A program made the position numbers and the translations under genes. This document shows positions 43,302 through 51,548 of a DNA stretch of 51,552 bases, one piece after another. Numbering within the stretch: the stretch's first letter is position 1; each line of letters opens with the position of its first letter. The notes below the pieces were generated by a model. The model worked only from the letters and a program-made list of their open reading frames with translations. It was not told the DNA's origin and made no database searches. The stretch is taken from positions 1 through 51,552 of the forward strand of contig NZ_PEBD01000013.1 of assembly GCF_002735905.1 (NCBI RefSeq), given 5' to 3'. The stretch is from Williamsia muralis. Its GTDB lineage: Bacteria > Actinomycetota > Actinomycetes > Mycobacteriales > Mycobacteriaceae.

Positions 43302-43382
43302 ATGCCCCGCATCGTGCCAGGCCTCGTCAACGTACGTGACGGCCACACGCGGGCGCCTGGCGCACAGGCGGCGCGCTGGTGA
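43302..43382 (+). CDS. Possible 26-residue leader peptide before the antiporter
   Basis: An ATG at 43302 opens a 26-codon frame ending in a TGA that overlaps the GTG of the antiporter gene (GTGA, 43379-43382). Such overlap often couples translation. There is no clear ribosome site and the peptide has no recognised motif, so this is tentative. Confidence 0.2.
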   Translation: MPRIVPGLVNVRDGHTRAPGAQAARW

Positions 43383-45178
43383 CCAGCCTGGTGGCGACTT
43401 CTGCTGATCTCGGCGCCGACAGCGGCCTCGAGCCTTTCTCGATGATCGCGCTGGTGTTGCTCATGGCCGCGATCGTGGGGCTTGTCGCCACCCGCCTGCG
43501 CCAGCCGATGATCGTGGCCTTCATCGGTGTCGGCGTGCTCGTCGGGCCGGTCGGCACAGGGTGGGTTGTCGCCGACGGCACCATCGAGCTGCTGGCGCGG
43601 TTGGGGATCGCGGTTCTGTTGTTCCTGGTCGGTTTACGGCTCGACCTCCACCTGATTCGCAACACCGGCCCGATTGCCCTGATCACCGGGCTGGGCCAGG
43701 TGGTCTTGACTGCGGTCATCGGATACGGCGGTGCCATCGCGTTCGGGATGGACGCCACTGCCGCGCTGTATGTGGCTGTGGCGCTGACGTTCTCGTCCAC
43801 GATCATCGTGGTGAAGCTGCTCTCGGACAAACACGAGATCGAGCAGCTCCACGGCCGGATCGCACTCGGTGTCCTCATCGTGCAGGACATCGTCGTGGTG
43901 CTGGTGATGATCGTGCTCACCGCAGTCGGGCACGGCAGCGGCGACACCAACATCGGGCTCAGTGTGGTGCTCGTGGTGGCCAAGGGCATCGCGCTGCTGG
44001 TGGGCGTCGGCCTGATCATGCGGTACGTGTTGCCCTGGTTGCTCGGTCACATCGCGCGATCTCAAGAGTTGCTGGTGCTGTTCGGCGTCGCCTACGCCGT
44101 GGGTGTCGCAGCGCTGACCGAGTGGCTCGGTTTCAGCTCCGAGGTCGGTGCCTTCATCGCGGGAATTTCCCTGGCGGCAACGCCGTATCGCGATGCGATG
44201 GGTGCACGGCTGGTCAGCCTGCGGGATTTTCTGCTGCTGTTCTTCTTCCTCGACCTCGGAGCGCGACTCGAGTTCGGCGATGCCGGTGGGCAAGTGGTCG
44301 AAGCGCTGGTGTTCTCGGCCTTCGTCCTGATCGGCAAGCCGATCATCGTCATGTTGATCATGGCGGTGATGCGTTACCCGGTGCGAGTGGGATTCGCGAC
44401 CGGTGCCACCCTCGCGCAGATCTCCGAGTTCTCACTGATACTTGCCGCTCTGGGGTTCGGTCTCGGCCACATCGATGGCGCCACAGTCAGTCTCATCACG
44501 GTCGTCGGGCTCATCACCATCGGCTGTTCCACCTACCTGATCCTGTACTGGAGTGCGATCTTCGACCGCCTCGAGCGCTGGGTCGCGGTGTTCGAACGGA
44601 CCGAGAAGCTGCGTCCTGAGGCAGCCGACATCACGCCCGAAATCGACACGATCGTCTACGGACTGGGCCGGTTCGGCACCCACGTCGCCGAGCACCTGAG
44701 CGAGTCGGGACACAAGGTGTTGGTCGTCGATTTCGATCCCCAGCGGGTCGCACACCACAACAGCCGCGGAGAGCCGGCAGTCTTCGGCAGTGCCGAGGAC
44801 GTCCACTTCCTCGAGTCATTGCCGCTCGCGCAGACGCGGTACGTCATCAGCACCATCCCGGTGATCGACACGAGTAGGACTCTGCTGCACAACCTTCGGC
44901 AGGCGAAGTACGCCGGGCGCACGGTGGTCACCGCGCACACCCGCCATGATGCCGAACAGTTGCGGTCGGCCGGTGCCGATGTAGTTCTCGAACCCTTTGC
45001 ATTGGCGGCGGGAGCCACAAGCGATGCGCTGCGGGCCGCGCTTGACGCACTCGATCAGGACGAGTCCGACAGCGCACGCGTGGCCGAGTCCGGTTCCGCC
45101 GAATCGGGCATCGACGATCCCACCGCATCGAGGGGTGGCGTGTCAGACGATTTGGGCCACCGCGATACCCGCGAATGA
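43379..45178 (+). CDS. CPA2-family cation:proton antiporter with TrkA-N domain
   Basis: 599 residues. About twelve membrane helices fill residues 20-395, with KLLSDKHEIEQLHGRIALGVLIVQDIVVV containing the paired ion-site region of the family. Residues 415-540 are a TrkA-N (RCK) domain: IVYGLGRFGTHVAEHL is its NAD-binding turn and the Asp of VLVVDFD follows. It resembles KefB/RosB-type K+ or Na+/H+ antiporters gated by nucleotides. The 60-residue tail is acidic and probably disordered. The GTG at 43379 is the likely start; an ATG at 43442 would shorten the N-terminus by 21 residues. Confidence 0.9.
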   Translation: MTSLVATSADLGADSGLEPFSMIALVLLMAAIVGLVATRLRQPMIVAFIGVGVLVGPVGTGWVVADGTIELLARLGIAVLLFLVGLRLDLHLIRNTGPIALITGLGQVVLTAVIGYGGAIAFGMDATAALYVAVALTFSSTIIVVKLLSDKHEIEQLHGRIALGVLIVQDIVVVLVMIVLTAVGHGSGDTNIGLSVVLVVAKGIALLVGVGLIMRYVLPWLLGHIARSQELLVLFGVAYAVGVAALTEWLGFSSEVGAFIAGISLAATPYRDAMGARLVSLRDFLLLFFFLDLGARLEFGDAGGQVVEALVFSAFVLIGKPIIVMLIMAVMRYPVRVGFATGATLAQISEFSLILAALGFGLGHIDGATVSLITVVGLITIGCSTYLILYWSAIFDRLERWVAVFERTEKLRPEAADITPEIDTIVYGLGRFGTHVAEHLSESGHKVLVVDFDPQRVAHHNSRGEPAVFGSAEDVHFLESLPLAQTRYVISTIPVIDTSRTLLHNLRQAKYAGRTVVTAHTRHDAEQLRSAGADVVLEPFALAAGATSDALRAALDALDQDESDSARVAESGSAESGIDDPTASRGGVSDDLGHRDTRE

Positions 45179-45278
45179 TCGAGTGTCCGCAGATCGAAGT
45201 GACTACAGTCAGTGTCAGATGGCGGCTCCGGTGGGGGCGTTGTGCCATCCGGTTTCATCGGTCGAGTGGAGGGCGAAC

Positions 45279-46388
45279 ATGGTCGCGAGTCGAGCTGCGG
45301 TACTCACTGAGGCAGGCGGTGCCCCGGTGCTCGCCGACATCGAGGTCCGTGAGCCGGTTGGGGACGAGGTGCTCATCAAGATCGGTGCGGTCGGCATTTG
45401 CCATACCGACATATCCCTGGCTGCCCGATGGCCGGCGAAGCGGATGCCGATCGTGTTCGGACACGAAGGCTGCGGCGTGGTCGAAGCGGTGGGGCCGGGT
45501 GCCACTGTCGCCGTCGGGCAGCGTGTTGTGCTGACGTTCAACAGTTGTGGAGTCTGTTCGCAATGTGCGGCCGGCCGTCCTGCTTACTGCGACCGATCGA
45601 CCACCTTGAACATGCGTGGCGACCGTGCGGACGGGTCCGGCGCCCTGAGCTGGTCGGGGGCCTCGAGCGGATCGAATGGCGCAGTTGTCGGTGGCTTCTT
45701 CGGCCAATCGAGCTTCTCGACGTATGCGATTGCGACACAACGGAACACGGTCCCGATCGGCGAGCAGATCGATGCCGCCACAGCAGCTCCGCTGGGGTGC
45801 AGTGTGCAAACAGGAGTCGGTGCGGTGCTCAATGCCCTGCGACCGGGCATCGGCGATTCGATCGCGGTGTTCGGGGCAGGTGCCGTCGGTCTGTCTGCTG
45901 TCATGGGTGCGAGGATTGCCGGTTGCAGCACGATCATCGCCGTGGATCCGATTGCCGAGCGACGTTCACTGGCAACAGATCTGGGCGCCACACATGTCGT
46001 CGACCCCGCTGATTCCGCCGTGGTGGAGGCGGTGGTGGAACATGCCGCCGGCGGTGTCGGCCACGCCCTCGACACCACCGCCATCCCCGCCGTCCTCGCC
46101 GATGCCGTGTCAGCGCTGCGTACGCGCGGCCAGTTGGGCATAGTCGGCCTGGGTGCTCCGATGGCTGAACTCCCCGTCGGACTCGTCATGGGAAGAGGGC
46201 TGTCGATTCGGGGCATCGTCGAGGGCGACAGCGTGCCGCAGACCTTCATTCCCGAACTGGTCGATCTGTACTCACGCGGAGACCTACCGCTCGAGAAGCT
46301 GATCACGCCTTACGCTTTCAGTGACTTTGACAGCGCGTGGCAGGCGGCGAGTTCGGGTTCAGTTGTGAAGCCTGTCCTGACTGTGTGA
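45279..46388 (+). CDS. Zinc-dependent alcohol dehydrogenase (aryl-alcohol/XylB-like)
   Basis: 369 residues from the ATG at 45279 (GGAGGG upstream). Medium-chain fold with the catalytic zinc site CHTD and GHEG, the structural zinc cysteines in CGVCSQCAAGRPAYC (C-x2-C-x2-C-x7-C) and the NAD-binding turn GAGAVGLSAV. This subgroup oxidises benzyl-type or longer alcohols with NAD+. No pathway partner is adjacent. Confidence 0.92.
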   Translation: MVASRAAVLTEAGGAPVLADIEVREPVGDEVLIKIGAVGICHTDISLAARWPAKRMPIVFGHEGCGVVEAVGPGATVAVGQRVVLTFNSCGVCSQCAAGRPAYCDRSTTLNMRGDRADGSGALSWSGASSGSNGAVVGGFFGQSSFSTYAIATQRNTVPIGEQIDAATAAPLGCSVQTGVGAVLNALRPGIGDSIAVFGAGAVGLSAVMGARIAGCSTIIAVDPIAERRSLATDLGATHVVDPADSAVVEAVVEHAAGGVGHALDTTAIPAVLADAVSALRTRGQLGIVGLGAPMAELPVGLVMGRGLSIRGIVEGDSVPQTFIPELVDLYSRGDLPLEKLITPYAFSDFDSAWQAASSGSVVKPVLTV

Positions 46389-46400
46389 TGCGGGCGCCGG

Positions 46401-46712
46401 TCAGCCCGCCGGGTCATCGCGACCGATACCGACGGGCATCGGCAGTATCTCGACGCGCGCGAGACCTGAAGTGATCGCGGGATCGGCGGCGCTGATCGCC
46501 CGCACCTCGGCCTCGGAGTCGGCGCGCACCACCCCCAGACCCCAGTTGCCTGTTGGGTCGACGACGGGCCCGAAGATGACCGCGGTGCCGTCGGACAGCA
46601 GCTCCGACCAGTAGGCGCCGTGCCGGCCCATGATCGCGACCTCGTCGTCGGACATGTCGCCGGGTCCGAAAGTAGGTCGAGGTGGAATGAGTTTGTACAC
46701 GAAGTGGGTCAT
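46401..46712 (-). CDS. YCII-related protein
   Basis: 103 residues, ATG at 46712 with GGAAGGG upstream. Dimeric alpha-beta barrel of the YciI type: HFVYKLIPPRP, MSDDEVAIMGRHGAYWSELLSDGTAVIFGPV and NWGLGVVRADSEAEVRAISAADPAI. His and Asp residues line the presumed pocket, but no reaction is established. Last gene of the ArsR operon, 19 bp after the AHSA1 gene. Confidence 0.85.
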   Translation of the reverse strand: MTHFVYKLIPPRPTFGPGDMSDDEVAIMGRHGAYWSELLSDGTAVIFGPVVDPTGNWGLGVVRADSEAEVRAISAADPAITSGLARVEILPMPVGIGRDDPAG

Positions 46713-46731
46713 GACGATGCCCTTCCCGTTT

Positions 46732-47265
46732 TCAGGTGAGTGATGATTCGATGGCGGCGACCGAGGCCGCAAGGGCGGTAGCCCAACCGCCGGAGTATGC
46801 GCCCGAGCTGTAACCGCCTGGCGCAGCACAGTCTTCGCGAAGTTGATCCTCGCTGAGCCGCTCCCAGCCGCGGTGCTCCACGGAGACTCTGGTGAGTGCG
46901 GGGCCGAGAGCGCTGAACGCCAACTCGACTTCGGTGGGCTCGGGGGTGTTGAGCCACGACATGACAAACCGGCTCGGCGGTTCCCATAATTCGAGCTGAC
47001 CCCAGTCGGCGGTGGTGCCGTCGTCCCATGTCTCGTAGACGCGACCGCCGGTGTGCTCCTCGATGGTGACGCTGCGGGCGCGATCGCCGCCGATCGACAT
47101 GGGCTGCAGGGGCCACCAGACCCCGATGGTTCGGACGAAGGTGGTGAAAACGTGGTCGAGATCGCTGCGCACGGTGGTGGATTGGCGGATCGGGGGGCGC
47201 CGCAGGGGGAGGACCGAGCCGCTAACCGGCCGGGCGGGCTGGTCGGTCTCGCGTTCAGCCGGCAC
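46732..47265 (-). CDS. AHSA1/SRPBCC-domain protein
   Basis: 177 residues. The START-like helix-grip fold is recognisable in IRQSTTVRSDLDHVFTTFVRTIGVWWPL, GGRVYETWDDGTTADWGQLELWEPPSRFVMSW and TRVSVEHRGWERL. These small-molecule pockets often pair with an ArsR regulator, as here: the start overlaps the arsR-type gene by 11 bp. Ligand unknown. Confidence 0.88.
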   Translation of the reverse strand: MPAERETDQPARPVSGSVLPLRRPPIRQSTTVRSDLDHVFTTFVRTIGVWWPLQPMSIGGDRARSVTIEEHTGGRVYETWDDGTTADWGQLELWEPPSRFVMSWLNTPEPTEVELAFSALGPALTRVSVEHRGWERLSEDQLREDCAAPGGYSSGAYSGGWATALAASVAAIESSLT

Positions 47266-47608
47266 GGTTCACCTCGTCAGCATCGGTCAGTCCGCGCTCG
47301 GCCTCCACCAGTTGCCGCGCGACGTCGAGAGATGACGCCCACATGCCGTCGAGCATGTCGCGGAGTTGGTCGATGCCCTCGGGGCGGGTGCGGTACATAC
47401 GCCGGGTTCCTTCGCGCCGTTCGGTGAGCAGTCCGGCGTCCTTCAGCACCGTGAGGTGCTGGGAGATCGCGGTACGGCTGACCTCGAAGCGCGCCGCGAT
47501 CTCGCCGGCCGCGAGCTCTTCCCCGGAAACGAGCTCCAGGATGGCGCGGCGTCGGGGCTCGGCCATCGCGCGCAGGGCTTCGTCGACGCCCGGCCGTTCT
47601 CCGGTCAT
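47255..47608 (-). CDS. ArsR-family regulator
   Basis: 117 residues. Winged helix EPRRRAILELVSGEELAAGEIAARFEVSRTAISQHLTVLKDAGLLTERREGTRRMYRTRPEG. There are no cysteines, so metal sensing is unlikely; this is the subgroup that accompanies AHSA1 proteins. It overlaps the VOC gene by 4 bp (ATGA) and the AHSA1 gene by 11 bp. The palindrome at 47995-48006 is its probable site. Confidence 0.9.
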   Translation of the reverse strand: MTGERPGVDEALRAMAEPRRRAILELVSGEELAAGEIAARFEVSRTAISQHLTVLKDAGLLTERREGTRRMYRTRPEGIDQLRDMLDGMWASSLDVARQLVEAERGLTDADEVNRAG

Positions 47609-47961
47609 GTCCAGAGCCCGATGGTGTTGCCGTCGGGGTCGGCGAACATCGCGAAGCGACCGTACCCGTCAGGCAGGTCCGTGGGAGGTACGAGTGCTTT
47701 GCCGCCGAGGGTCTCGGCCCGGTCGAGTGATGCCTGCAGGTCGTCGACTCGCATGTACACGCTCACGCCGCCGGTCTCGGCCGGGTCGGTGACGGCGCCG
47801 ATGCCGCCGCCGACCGCCTCTTCACCTGCGCCGGTGTCGACCAGTGAGTATCCCGGACCCTGGCTCTCGTCGATGGTCCAGTCGAACAGTTCGCGGTAGA
47901 ACGCGGTGAGGCGGGTGGGGTCGTGCGATGTGATCTCGAAGAACGCGACCGGTGCTCCCAT
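47605..47961 (-). CDS. VOC-family protein, first gene of the ArsR operon
   Basis: 118 residues, ATG at 47961 with AAGGAG 6 bases upstream. Paired VOC halves: VAFFEITSHDPTRLTAFYRELFDW and VYMRVDDLQASLDRAETLGGKALVPPTDLPDGYGRFAMFADPDGNTIGLW. The pattern is the CFP32/antigen-like group of glyoxalase-fold proteins; ligand unknown. Together with ArsR, AHSA1 and YCII genes it forms a four-gene unit. Confidence 0.88.
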   Translation of the reverse strand: MGAPVAFFEITSHDPTRLTAFYRELFDWTIDESQGPGYSLVDTGAGEEAVGGGIGAVTDPAETGGVSVYMRVDDLQASLDRAETLGGKALVPPTDLPDGYGRFAMFADPDGNTIGLWT

Positions 47962-47994
47962 GGTGACTCCTTGTACGAGTATTTGTCGGACTCC

Positions 47995-48006
47995 GCTAAC
48001 GTTAGC
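47995..48006. promoter_or_regulatory. Perfect 12-bp palindrome GCTAACGTTAGC
   Basis: Lies 34 bp upstream of the first gene of the ArsR operon. ArsR regulators bind such imperfect or perfect dyads near the promoter. The bases GTT that follow repeat part of the motif. Confidence 0.6.
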
Positions 48007-48168
48007 GTTCACTGACGGAGTAAGCAAGGCCAATGTCAGACTCCCGAAGGGGTGAGGGATGCCAACCACCGCCGCCGTGTGAAAAGAGCGCCGTCAGTGA
48101 GTTGTCATCGCCCATACTGGCCGTGGTCCCACGCGTGTGGGCTGTGTCCACGAGGAAGGCGATGGCTG

Positions 48169-49197
48169 ATGGCTGACGAGGACCACTCCGGGACCCGACC
48201 GGCCGCGTGGCGGGAAGGGCTTGCAGAGGGTGCGGATTCCCTGCTCGCCGGACGGGAACGGGCCGAACGGGACGCCGAGTATCGAACCCTCACCTACGAG
48301 GTCACCGACCGGATCGCGCGGATCACCTTCAACCGGCCCGAGCGGGGTAACGCCATCACGGCCGACACTCCGGTGGAATTGGCTGCTGCTGTAGAGCGCG
48401 CCGATCTCGACCCACGAGTGCACGTGATGGTGGTGTCCGGACGGGGCAAGGGTTTCTGCGGCGGCTACGACCTGTCGATCTTCGCGGAGAACGGCGGGAA
48501 TCCGTCGGACGGTCCGGACGCGGCCGCCGGGACAGTGCTTGATCCGATTGTGCAGGCGCGCAACCACAATCCTCATGGCACATGGGACCCCATGGTCGAC
48601 TACGCAATGATGAGTCGATTCAACCGGGGTTTCGCGAGTCTGCTGCACGCCAACAAGCCGACGGTGGCAAAACTCCACGGATTTGCGGTTGCCGGCGGAA
48701 CCGACATCGCGCTGTACGCCGATCAGATCATCTGCGCCGACGACACCAAGATCGGCTACCCACCGACCCGCGTCTGGGGAATTCCCGCGGCCGGGATGTG
48801 GGCGCACCGACTCGGAGACCAACGGGCCAAGCGGCTTTTGTTCACTGGTGACTGCCTCAGCGGAAAACAGGCCGCTGAGTGGGGACTGGCCATCGAGGCG
48901 CCGGAGGCGGACCGCCTCGACGAGCGCACCGAGGATCTGCTGGAACGAATCTCGCGAATGCCGATCAATCAGCTCATCATGGCCAAGTTGGCGATGAACA
49001 GTTCGCTGCTGTCGCAGGGTGTCGCCAATTCGACGATGATCAGCACTGTCTTCGACGGCATCTCGCGACACACTCGCGAGGGCTACGCATTCCAGATGCG
49101 TTCGGCAACAGTCGGTTTCCGCGAGGCGGTACGCGAGCGCGACGAACCGTTCGGCGACTACAAGCGCGCCCAGTTCGACAAGCCCGGAGATTCCTGA
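48169..49197 (+). CDS. Crotonase-family protein
   Basis: 342 residues from the ATG at 48169 (GAGGAAGG upstream). The first 40 residues form an extension before the crotonase core: IARITFNRPERGNAITADTP, the oxyanion region GRGKGFCGGYDLSIF and HGFAVAGGTDIALYADQI. As in the other crotonase of this window, the second oxyanion region (IGYPPTRVWGIPAAGMW) lacks the usual catalytic Glu pattern. A C-terminal extension of about 50 residues carries FREAVRERDEPFGDY. The MBL gene starts 1 bp after its stop, so the two proteins are made together. Confidence 0.87.
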   Translation: MADEDHSGTRPAAWREGLAEGADSLLAGRERAERDAEYRTLTYEVTDRIARITFNRPERGNAITADTPVELAAAVERADLDPRVHVMVVSGRGKGFCGGYDLSIFAENGGNPSDGPDAAAGTVLDPIVQARNHNPHGTWDPMVDYAMMSRFNRGFASLLHANKPTVAKLHGFAVAGGTDIALYADQIICADDTKIGYPPTRVWGIPAAGMWAHRLGDQRAKRLLFTGDCLSGKQAAEWGLAIEAPEADRLDERTEDLLERISRMPINQLIMAKLAMNSSLLSQGVANSTMISTVFDGISRHTREGYAFQMRSATVGFREAVRERDEPFGDYKRAQFDKPGDS

Positions 49198-49198
49198 C

Positions 49199-50044
49199 TT
49201 GTCCGCGCGCACCACATCCCGAGACCCTTGGTTCTGTGTCAACTGTGCCAACGAGTATGCGCCCGCTGTTGATCCGCCTGCAGAGTGTCTGATCTGTACC
49301 GATGAACGTGAGTTCGTCCCGCCGGACGGTCAGCAGTGGGCTCGGACGGCAGACCTCGATGAGCGAACCATCGACTGCAGCGAGGTGGAGCCCGATCTGC
49401 TTGCCATCACACTCGATCCGCAAGTGGGTATCGGGCAACGAACCTTCCTGATCCGAACGCCGGCTGGAAACCTGCTGTGGGAACCGCCTGGGTACATCGA
49501 TGAGTCGTTGGTCCGGCTCATCAGGTCCCACGGCGGCATTTCGGCGATCGCGTCCAGCCACCCTCACCTCGTGGGAGCCAGCGTTTCACTGAGCCACGAG
49601 TTCGATTCGGTGCCTGTCTATTTCAACCAGGTCGACGCGACCTCACTGACCCGCCCCGACGACGTCATACGGTTCTGGACCGATCGCCAGCCCATGTTCG
49701 GCGGCATCGAACTGGTGCAATGCGGCGGCCACTTCCCTGGCAGCTCTGTGCTGCTGTGGCCGGATGGCGGCAATGGCAGGGGAGCGATCTTCGTCGGTGA
49801 CACCCTCATGGTCGGCGCGGACAGACGCAGCGTCTCGTTCATGCGCAGCTACCCCAATCTGATCCCGCTGCCCCCGCGCCTGGTCCGGAAGATCGAGGCG
49901 ACGGTTATGGCGTTGCCGTTCGACCGGATCTACGGAGGATTCGACGGACAGGTGATCGAGTCGAACGGTCCTGCGATCGTTCGATTTTCGGCTGACCGCT
50001 ACGTCGGCTGGGTCACCGACGAACTGCGCGACAGGAGCGAGTGA
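49199..50044 (+). CDS. MBL-fold protein with N-terminal zinc ribbon and altered metal motif
   Basis: 281 residues, TTG start right behind the crotonase gene with GGAG upstream. Residues 13-33 form a four-cysteine zinc ribbon (C13-x2-C16, C30-x2-C33). The metallo-beta-lactamase-like fold follows: TFLIRTPAGNLLWEPP, then SHPHLVG (120-126) where active members have H-x-H-x-D-H, so the Asp and third His are missing (Val125, Gly126). Later motifs GGHFPGSS and VGDTL are kept. One metal site may survive, or the protein may bind rather than cut its ligand. Translational coupling suggests a thioester or acyl-CoA partner. Confidence 0.82.
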   Translation: MSARTTSRDPWFCVNCANEYAPAVDPPAECLICTDEREFVPPDGQQWARTADLDERTIDCSEVEPDLLAITLDPQVGIGQRTFLIRTPAGNLLWEPPGYIDESLVRLIRSHGGISAIASSHPHLVGASVSLSHEFDSVPVYFNQVDATSLTRPDDVIRFWTDRQPMFGGIELVQCGGHFPGSSVLLWPDGGNGRGAIFVGDTLMVGADRRSVSFMRSYPNLIPLPPRLVRKIEATVMALPFDRIYGGFDGQVIESNGPAIVRFSADRYVGWVTDELRDRSE

Positions 50045-50210
50045 CACGGCGAGCTCCGCTACGTTCCCGAGGGGGTGAAACCCTCACACTATGGAGTTGT
50101 CAATGTGCCTGCTCGTTCTCGGCTGTGCCGAGTGAGGCAGGTAGGTCGGTCTGCCAGTCCGGCATCTGCAGTGCAGGTAACTGGATGTCCACGCTGCAGT
50201 GGACGGTGAG
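50045..50210. other. Intergenic region between the MBL gene and the right DUF222 gene
   Basis: 166 bp between convergent genes. A weak hairpin GAGGG/CCCTC (about 50070-50086) may end transcription. Nothing else was recognised. Confidence 0.4.
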
Positions 50211-51482
50211 TCAGGCTGCGAGGGTGAGGGTTCGGCGGTTGTAGGCTGGTAGTGGTTGTCGGGTGGGGTCGATGTCGGCGGGTGGGATGAGCCAGGGGTG
50301 TCCGTCGGCGCCCATGGTGATGTCCCAGTCGGTGTGGTGCACGGCCCGATGACAGGTCCGGCAGAGTAGGCAGCCGTTACCCAGGGTGGTGGGTCCTCCG
50401 TCAGCCCAGTGCACGATGTGGTGGCAGTCCGACCAGGTCGCCGGCGCCCCGCATTTGATGCAGCAGGTATCTCGGATCAGGATCGCTTTCCGCACAGGCC
50501 CGGTGAACAGGCGTCGGGGTGGACTCAAATCGATCGGCACCTGCTGTCCATCGAGGGTGATCGAGGTGATCACCGCATCACACGCAGCTGCGGCTGCGGT
50601 TGCTTCGGTGACCGGGCCCATCCACCGCAGTGACGCCCGGTCGGGATGATCAGCGGGAACCGTCACCATGACTTCCGTTTTCGGTGCTGACACCCAGCCC
50701 TGCCCACCGCCGCCGCAGTCGAGGAGTTGATGCAGGGCATCAGCTCGTCGTTGTGTCGGTGTGCGGGTATCTGCGCTGCCGTCGGGTTCGGGTCGGGGTC
50801 TGGACCACACGTCGAGGGCGGACATCATCTTCTCGCCAGTCACCGCATCAACATCAAACGTGCCTGCCAGTCGGCCATCGTCAGTGATCGCATAGTCCAG
50901 AGTGTTCAACGAGGCGTCCTCGGCGGCCGGCACCCCACCCGCCGGCCCGGCGACGTCGTTGCCTATCGCCCGGGCGATCCGCCCGATCTCCGCCGGTGGT
51001 GCACCAGAGAACGGATGGCTGAGCAATTTTCGCTCGACCTCACCCCGGAACTCTTCGCTCATCACACCCACCACGCGGCCCCGAACATGGCTGATGCCTG
51101 GGACCACTGCATCGACGTGTTCGGCGGACAGGAATCCGTCCCGAAAGTATCCGGCTGTACGGTCCAGGCCTGCTAGCCCGGTGCCGATGCGTAACCACCG
51201 CGCCGCCGCCCCAGGAGTAGCACCGTTGGCCTGCAACAGCTTTGACGTTGTCGACCCCATCCGTTTGGCGACACCCAACCGGTCGATGATCGCCGCACCC
51301 GCCGCCAACCGTGCATCGACAGCATTACGCAGGGTGATCAGATCTTTCACCACCGCCACCACCCCGGCCGGATCAGCAGGGAACTCCACCCCGATGACCT
51401 CATCAACCAGATCAACAACAGCCTCACCACACCCCCTCCAAGACAACAACACTGGGACAACAACATTGGGACAGCCGATCAC
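50211..51482 (-). CDS. DUF222/HNH endonuclease-family (13E12 repeat) protein, full length
   Basis: 423 residues, GTG start. The N-terminal DUF222 domain spans about 30-300 (VDARLAAGAAIIDRLGV, GATPGAAARWLRIGTGLA, DVDAVTGEKMMSALDVW). The C-terminal HNH nuclease motif is complete: CCIKCGAP, CHHIVHWADGGPT, NGCLLCRTCHRAVHH. Many copies of such genes occur in mycobacterial and Gordonia genomes; several are SOS-induced in M. tuberculosis, and their role is unsettled. The first 438 bp and 66 bp of upstream sequence match the left end of the window exactly. Confidence 0.93.
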   Translation of the reverse strand: MIGCPNVVVPVLLSWRGCGEAVVDLVDEVIGVEFPADPAGVVAVVKDLITLRNAVDARLAAGAAIIDRLGVAKRMGSTTSKLLQANGATPGAAARWLRIGTGLAGLDRTAGYFRDGFLSAEHVDAVVPGISHVRGRVVGVMSEEFRGEVERKLLSHPFSGAPPAEIGRIARAIGNDVAGPAGGVPAAEDASLNTLDYAITDDGRLAGTFDVDAVTGEKMMSALDVWSRPRPEPDGSADTRTPTQRRADALHQLLDCGGGGQGWVSAPKTEVMVTVPADHPDRASLRWMGPVTEATAAAAACDAVITSITLDGQQVPIDLSPPRRLFTGPVRKAILIRDTCCIKCGAPATWSDCHHIVHWADGGPTTLGNGCLLCRTCHRAVHHTDWDITMGADGHPWLIPPADIDPTRQPLPAYNRRTLTLAA

Positions 51483-51548
51483 AATGGTGGCGTAGTCACA
51501 CGTATCTCAGAGTCAGGTCTTGCGGACGATCAGCGTGTCATCAGTCTA
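51045..51548. repeat. 504-bp direct repeat, right copy
   Basis: Identical to positions 1-504, diverging only for the last four bases of the window (GCGC instead of CATC). No SOS box can be seen here because the window ends before its expected place. Confidence 0.95.
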
